This document shows, piece by piece, positions 15,419 through 19,283 of a stretch of 19,283 nt of DNA. This DNA is from an uncultured beta proteobacterium (GTDB taxonomy: Bacteria; Pseudomonadota; Gammaproteobacteria; Burkholderiales; Rhodocyclaceae). The translations under genes and the position numbers were made by a program. Each line of letters opens with the position of its first letter. Position 1 is the stretch's first letter. The stretch spans positions 1 through 19,283 of the forward strand of contig CAIVZW010000230.1 of the NCBI GenBank assembly GCA_903910495.1. Direction: 5' to 3'. The notes beneath the pieces were generated by a model that saw only the letters and a list, made by a program, of their open reading frames with translations, was not told the DNA's origin and made no database searches.

Positions 15419-16051
15419 ATGAACAAACAACAATCGGGTTTCACGCTGGTAGAAATTGCCATTGTACTCGTCATCATCGGCCTGCTGCTCGGCGGCGTGC
15501 TGAAGGGGCAGGAACTGATCAACAGCGCAAAAGTCAAGAACATGGCCAGCGATTTCCGCAACGTTCCCTTGTTTATCTACGGTTACCAGGACAAGTACAA
15601 GCGCCTGCCCGGTGATGACGAAGGCGCTGTCGCGCGCTGGGGTGCAATCACGGCCAACGGTGACAAGAACGGGACAATCGGCGGCACTTGGGACTCGGTC
15701 GCTCTGGCTGATGAAACTGTTCGCTTCTGGCAGCATATTCGCCTGGCGAATCTTGCCGCCGGCTCAACCGACTTTTCGACGATCGCCAGCGCAAGTCTTC
15801 CGACCAACGCCGAAGGCGGGAAAATCGGGATTCAGATGACACCCCCGATCAGTGGAATGTCAGGCACCTACTATGTGTGTTCCCAGAACATTCCGCGCCT
15901 GACGGCTGAACAGCTTGACATCACGCTTGACGATGGCAACGGCGCGACGGGCGCCCTCCGCGGGCAAGTGGGCGGCGCCACCGATCCCGCTGCCGTAGGC
16001 GTTGCCTATGCCGCGCCAAACCAGACCTATACCGCTTGTATGGCCTTCTAG
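15419..16051 (+). CDS. Type IV pilin, probable major-type subunit
   Basis: This 210-residue protein has a short leader MNKQQSG, prepilin cleavage before Phe8, Glu at +5 (FTLVEIAIVLVIIGLLLGG), then KGQELINSAKVKNMASDF. This is the usual start of a group of proteobacterial pilins with a Y-x-D-x-Y-x-x-LPGDD stretch (here YQDKYKRLPGDD). Cys154 and Cys207 bracket the C-terminal loop and could form the D-region disulfide that stabilises pilins and often contacts surfaces. Because it has its own sigma-54 promoter and its own terminator, it is a single-gene unit, as expected for an abundant subunit. Whether it polymerises with the MSHA-type machine encoded nearby is inferred from proximity. Confidence 0.9.
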   Translation: MNKQQSGFTLVEIAIVLVIIGLLLGGVLKGQELINSAKVKNMASDFRNVPLFIYGYQDKYKRLPGDDEGAVARWGAITANGDKNGTIGGTWDSVALADETVRFWQHIRLANLAAGSTDFSTIASASLPTNAEGGKIGIQMTPPISGMSGTYYVCSQNIPRLTAEQLDITLDDGNGATGALRGQVGGATDPAAVGVAYAAPNQTYTACMAF

Positions 16052-16066
16052 CAAACACGGCATGCC

Positions 16067-16091
16067 AAAGCCCGCTTCGGCGGGCTTTTTT
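16067..16091 (+). terminator. Intrinsic terminator of the pilin gene (UUCG loop)
   Basis: AAAGCCCGC (16067-16075) pairs perfectly with GCGGGCTTT (16080-16088) around a TTCG tetraloop, followed by more T residues to 16091. It begins 15 bases after the pilin stop codon and should isolate the pilin transcript from the Kdo/LPS operon. Confidence 0.93.
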
Positions 16092-16143
16092 CGTTTGTGC
16101 GCCAGTTCCTCATGCGTAGCGGAATCAGGAGGCCCGGGCCTTC

Positions 16144-16152
16144 TGCTATACT
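16144..16152 (+). promoter_or_regulatory. Extended -10 promoter for the kdsD operon
   Basis: TGCTATACT is an extended -10 element (TGN followed by TATACT, 16147-16152). No good -35 box lies 17 bases upstream, which the TG extension can offset. Transcription would start near 16159, about 20 bases before the kdsD ATG at 16180. Confidence 0.55.
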
Positions 16153-16179
16153 TGCACCAATCCTTACTACCACAGGTCC

Positions 16180-17163
16180 ATGAACCCGATTCAGCCCTCC
16201 CCCAAGGCGCTAGAGCTTGCGCGACAGGTGCTGCGCATCGAAGGCGACGCCGTCCTCGCGCTGGTCGAGCGCATCGATGACACCTTCCTGCAGGCGCTAT
16301 CGCTGATCCTCAATGGCCACGGCCGCGTCATCGTCAGCGGCATCGGCAAATCCGGACACGTCGCGCGCAAGATCGCCGCCACCCTGGCCAGCACCGGTAC
16401 GCCGGCGTTTTTCGTACATCCGGCGGAAGCCAGCCACGGCGACCTCGGGATGATCACCGCCAACGACGTGCTGATTGCCCTCTCCAACTCGGGCGAAAGC
16501 GAAGAACTGCTGAACATCCTGCCGTTCATCAAACGCCAGGGCGCCAAGCTGATCGCCATGACCGGCAACCCGAAATCCACACTCGCCCGCGACGCCGACG
16601 TCCATCTCAATGCCGCCGTGGCGCAGGAAGCCTGCCCGCTCAATCTGGCGCCCACCGCCAGCACGACCGCCATGATGGCCCTCGGTGATGCGCTGGCGGT
16701 CGCCCTGCTCGATGCACGCGGCTTCGGTGCCGAAGACTTTGCCCGCTCGCACCCCGGCGGCCCGCTCGGCCGCCGCCTGCTGACGCGGGTGCATGAAGTG
16801 ATGCGTACCGGCCCGGCCATCCCCTGTGTCCTGGTCAAGGCCAGCGTCGCCGAGGCGACCCGCGAAATCTCGCGCGGCGGCATCGGCATGACCGTGGTTA
16901 TCACGCCCGGACGGCAAATTCTCGGGATATTCACCGACGGTGACCTGCGCCGCGCCATCGTCAGCAACCTTGACCTGCAGGCCCTCACCGTCACCGACGT
17001 GATGAGCGTCAAGCCGCGCCTGATCGGCCCGGACAAGCTGACTGCCGAGGCGGTCGAGATGATGGACAAACACAAGATCAACCAGATCCCGGTAGCCGAC
17101 GAAAACGGTCTGCTGATCGGTGCCCTCAACATGCACGACCTCTTTCAAGCCAAAGCCATCTGA
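16180..17163 (+). CDS. kdsD: D-arabinose 5-phosphate isomerase KdsD (KpsF/GutQ family)
   Basis: This enzyme converts D-ribulose 5-phosphate to D-arabinose 5-phosphate, the first step towards Kdo in the lipopolysaccharide core. The 327-residue length is standard. An N-terminal SIS domain (about residues 35-180) has the motif SGIGKSGHVARK (Lys57), ASHGDLGM, the phosphosugar-binding NSGES turn, and SHPGG with His191, matching active-site positions known in the family. Two CBS domains follow (about 208-327, for example GIFTDGDLRR and IGALNMHDL). The stop shares its last base with the kdsC start (TGATG), so the two are translationally coupled. Confidence 0.96.
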   Translation: MNPIQPSPKALELARQVLRIEGDAVLALVERIDDTFLQALSLILNGHGRVIVSGIGKSGHVARKIAATLASTGTPAFFVHPAEASHGDLGMITANDVLIALSNSGESEELLNILPFIKRQGAKLIAMTGNPKSTLARDADVHLNAAVAQEACPLNLAPTASTTAMMALGDALAVALLDARGFGAEDFARSHPGGPLGRRLLTRVHEVMRTGPAIPCVLVKASVAEATREISRGGIGMTVVITPGRQILGIFTDGDLRRAIVSNLDLQALTVTDVMSVKPRLIGPDKLTAEAVEMMDKHKINQIPVADENGLLIGALNMHDLFQAKAI

Positions 17164-17708
17164 TGGATTCTCTAGCCACAGCAAAAGCCCGCGCGCGCCG
17201 CCTCAAACTGATGGCCTTCGACGTCGATGGCGTGCTTTCCGATGGCACGCTCTTATATACCGACGAAGGTCTCGAAATCAAAGTCTTCAACTGTCTCGAC
17301 GGCGTTGGCCTGAACATGCTGCAGAAATCAGGTATTACCGTGGCCATCATCACCGGCCGGAAAACCCCCTGTGTCGAATTTCGCATGCAGAACCTGGGCA
17401 TCGAGCTCCTCTATCAGGGCATTACCAACAAGTTGGAAATCCTGCATGAACTGCTCGACAAACTGGGCATCAGCGCCGACGAAGCCGGTTTCATGGGTGA
17501 CGACATCATCGATCTGCAAGTCATGGCTGCCTGCGGCTTTTCGGCCACACCGGCGGACGGCCACGATCTGGCGAAACGCTATGCCCGGTTCACTTCAGGC
17601 AAGGCCGGCGGCAAGGGCGCGGTGCGTGAAGTCTGCGAATTCATCCTCGACGCCCAGGGCAAACTCGATGACGCCCTCGCGCCGTATCTTCCGGTATCCG
17701 GAAAATGA
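17163..17708 (+). CDS. kdsC: Kdo 8-phosphate phosphatase KdsC
   Basis: This 181-residue HAD-family phosphatase removes phosphate from Kdo 8-phosphate to give free Kdo. The HAD motif I is MAFDVDGVLSDG, with nucleophile Asp20 and acid/base Asp22. The second motif is IITGR, and GDDIIDLQVM carries the metal-binding aspartates. It lacks a large cap domain, as expected for the tetrameric KdsC subgroup. It sits between kdsD and lptC, the standard order in proteobacteria, and overlaps lptC by an ATGA junction. Confidence 0.96.
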   Translation: MDSLATAKARARRLKLMAFDVDGVLSDGTLLYTDEGLEIKVFNCLDGVGLNMLQKSGITVAIITGRKTPCVEFRMQNLGIELLYQGITNKLEILHELLDKLGISADEAGFMGDDIIDLQVMAACGFSATPADGHDLAKRYARFTSGKAGGKGAVREVCEFILDAQGKLDDALAPYLPVSGK

Positions 17709-18286
17709 AACACTGGGGAAGCGCTCTCTTCCCGCTGACTATCTTTTTCGCCCTGACCGGCCTGACGTTCTGGCTGCGCTATGCCACCGAGTTGCCTGAG
17801 CCACGGCACGACGGAAAGCACCGTCACGACCCGGACTACATCGTCACCGATTCGACCCTGCGCAAGCTGGATGAAACGGGGCAATTGCAATACACGCTGA
17901 AAGCGGCGGACACCCGCCATTATCCGGATGACGACAGCACGGACATCATCAAGCCGAATCTGATCTATCTGCATGTGAATAAACCTCCCGTCACGCTGAC
18001 TGCCGAGCGTGGGCACGTGAGCAAGGACAGCGAGCAGATCGATTTATACGGCAACGTCACGATCTACCGTGCTGCGTCTGCGGAAGAGGAAGCACTGACG
18101 GCTATAACCCCCGAACTTACCGTTGTGCCCGACGACGAAAGGGCCTTCACCCGAAGCGCCGTGCTCATCACCAAGGGCAAATCCTGGCTGAAAGGTGTTG
18201 GTCTGCAAGTCGACAACCAGACACAGACCTACATCCTTGAGTCAAAAGTCTCCGCTATTCTGGAAAGCAAATACGCCAAAAAGTAG
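17705..18286 (+). CDS. lptC: LPS export system protein LptC
   Basis: This 193-residue bitopic protein is part of the Lpt bridge; in the family LptC binds the LptB2FG transporter and passes lipopolysaccharide to LptA. One N-terminal membrane helix (about residues 7-27, LFPLTIFFALTGLTFWL) is followed by a periplasmic beta-jellyroll domain with the family features DYIVTDSTLRKLDETGQLQY and ADTRHYPDDDSTDI, and a conserved LYGNV turn. Length and order fit LptC. Five bases separate it from lptA. Confidence 0.95.
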   Translation: MKHWGSALFPLTIFFALTGLTFWLRYATELPEPRHDGKHRHDPDYIVTDSTLRKLDETGQLQYTLKAADTRHYPDDDSTDIIKPNLIYLHVNKPPVTLTAERGHVSKDSEQIDLYGNVTIYRAASAEEEALTAITPELTVVPDDERAFTRSAVLITKGKSWLKGVGLQVDNQTQTYILESKVSAILESKYAKK

Positions 18287-18291
18287 GAACC

Positions 18292-18897
18292 ATGATGCCA
18301 AAAATTATTTTCATTGTTGCCTCCTGCCTGCTCGCTACGCTCTCGTTGCCTGTTTACGCGGAAAAAGCAGATCGCGAGAGTCCGATCCATCTTGAGGCGG
18401 ATAGCATCAGCATGGACGACATCAAGAAGGTGCAGGTTTTCGAAGGCAATGTTGTCTTGACTCAGGGCACTCTTCGGATTCGCACCAACCGGCTGGTCGT
18501 CACTCAGGATGCGGACGGCTTCCAGAAGGGCGTCGCGACCGGCGGCGCCAATGGGCTGGCCCGCTTCCGGCAGAAACGTGAAGGTCGTGACGAATACATC
18601 GAAGGCGAAGGCGAGCGCATCGAGCATGATGCGCGCGACGAAAAAACCGAGTTTTTTGTCCGTGCCTGGGTAAGAAGCGGGCTCGATGAAGTCAGGGGGC
18701 AGTACATTTTCTATGACGCCCTGTCCGAAAAATATCTGGTCACCAACGGCAGCGGTGACACCAAGACTGCCGTCGGCGTTGCGCAGGCACGTGTACGTGC
18801 CATCATCCAGCCCAAGGGAAAGAATGCCGCGGCAGAAGAACAGAAAGGCCAGCCGCTGACGCTCAAGCCCTCCGAGACCGTCAGCCCGATCAAGTAA
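18292..18897 (+). CDS. lptA: LPS transport periplasmic protein LptA
   Basis: This periplasmic protein assembles head to tail into the bridge that carries lipopolysaccharide to the outer membrane. A signal peptide ends at about residue 23 (LPVYA/EKAD). The OstA-like jellyroll includes SPIHLEADSISMDD, VFEGNVVLTQGTLRIRTNRLVV and a YIEGEGERIEHDARDEKTEF stretch. The C-terminus is a short low-complexity tail. Two adjacent ATG codons occur; the second (18295) is better spaced from the AGGA ribosome site, so the protein may start there. No lptB follows; instead the operon ends at a strong terminator. Confidence 0.95.
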   Translation: MMPKIIFIVASCLLATLSLPVYAEKADRESPIHLEADSISMDDIKKVQVFEGNVVLTQGTLRIRTNRLVVTQDADGFQKGVATGGANGLARFRQKREGRDEYIEGEGERIEHDARDEKTEFFVRAWVRSGLDEVRGQYIFYDALSEKYLVTNGSGDTKTAVGVAQARVRAIIQPKGKNAAAEEQKGQPLTLKPSETVSPIK

Positions 18898-18957
18898 GCT
18901 GCCCGACCAGCGCGCCAGCACCGATTCGCAGCGCAGGATCCGGGATTGGCCGGATTG

Positions 18958-18991
18958 AATAACGAAACCCCGTCACTGGGGTTTCGTTATT
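18958..18991. terminator. Bidirectional terminator between lptA and the convergent gene
   Basis: AATAACGAAACCCC (18958-18971) pairs without mismatch with GGGGTTTCGTTATT (18978-18991) around a six-base GTCACT loop. The right side runs into TTATTTTC, giving a T-tract for the lptA transcript. The left side offers a weaker one for the opposing gene. Confidence 0.88.
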
Positions 18992-19018
18992 TTCAGGCGA
19001 GGCTATTCGACACAGGCG

Positions 19019-19283
19019 TCATTCACGCCAGCGCCAGGTGATTTCACGTCGCTCAACTTCCTGCCTGATCTCTTCCATCACCTGATCGACCAGTGCCTCG
19101 GCGCCTTCCACCCCCAGTTCCAGATGCCGCCGCTGCCCGTCTTCGCCGATTGACGGCAGGCTGAACAGGCGCAACGCCGGATAATCGGCGACGATGCGTT
19201 GCATCAGATCAAGCAGGGCGCTCTCGTAAGCGTTCGGTCCGGTCAACAGGAAGGCCTTGTCGACCATCGGATTACGGTTGAAC
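19019..19283 (-). CDS. C-terminal part of a CinA/molybdopterin-binding-fold family protein (5' end outside window)
   Basis: This minus-strand frame is open to the window edge; residues FNRNP precede the internal Met at 19267, so the gene starts outside. The visible 87 residues include AFLLTGPNAYESALLDLMQR, LRLFSLPSIGEDGQRRHLELGV and a charged C-terminal helix. This pattern resembles the end of betaproteobacterial competence/damage-inducible CinA-type proteins with a molybdopterin-binding-like domain. The match is from memory of the family and only a short fragment is available, so the function is uncertain. It converges on lptA. Confidence 0.5.
   Translation of the reverse strand, partial: FNRNPMVDKAFLLTGPNAYESALLDLMQRIVADYPALRLFSLPSIGEDGQRRHLELGVEGAEALVDQVMEEIRQEVERREITWRWRE

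Noticed and set aside
1..19283. Search for CRISPR arrays, tRNA or rRNA genes, insertion sequences and phage genes
   Set aside because: No regularly spaced direct repeats, RNA-gene signatures, transposase or integrase genes were seen on either strand.

Overview
This window appears to come from a GC-rich betaproteobacterium. The gene families and their order suggest the Rhodocyclales (Dechloromonas/Azonexus/Propionivibrio/Accumulibacter-like organisms), but this is inferred from general family resemblance and not from a search. It contains a type IV pilus locus of the MSHA kind, followed by an operon for Kdo synthesis and lipopolysaccharide transport.

Layout: 1-8526 (+) is a compact pilus-machine operon. 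It holds the 3' part of the MshL-type secretin, a membrane-anchored TPR protein (MshN position), the MshE ATPase with an N-terminal c-di-GMP-binding type domain, the MshG inner-membrane platform, a PilM/PilN-like fusion (MshI position), a PilO-like protein and a small PilP/MshK-like periplasmic protein. Three junctions are ATGA overlaps. 8541-11135 (+) encodes an 864-residue prepilin-like protein whose C-terminal half looks like an L-type (legume-type, ConA-like) lectin domain interrupted by a second beta-sandwich module; I read it as a candidate pilus-tip adhesin. A second, smaller prepilin follows at 11327-12109.

12204-15238 holds two regulators facing each other: a six-TM class III adenylate cyclase (+) and a multi-TM histidine kinase without an adjacent response regulator (-). 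Divergent from the kinase, at 15419-16051, is a probable major-type pilin. It has a near-textbook sigma-54 promoter preceded by GACAC/GTGTC repeats that resemble PilR enhancer sites, and is closed by a UUCG-loop terminator.

16180-18897 (+) is the tightly overlapped kdsD-kdsC-lptC-lptA operon, ending in a long perfect terminator hairpin. The window ends inside a convergent gene (-) that looks like the C-terminus of a CinA/MoeA-type molybdopterin-binding-fold protein.

Taken together, the proposed system is an MSHA-like pilus whose motor could sense c-di-GMP, whose locus could produce cAMP, whose pilin appears to be under RpoN control, and which may carry a lectin-type adhesin at its tip. The lectin-bearing prepilin with its nested insert and the RpoN pilin switch are the items most worth following up.
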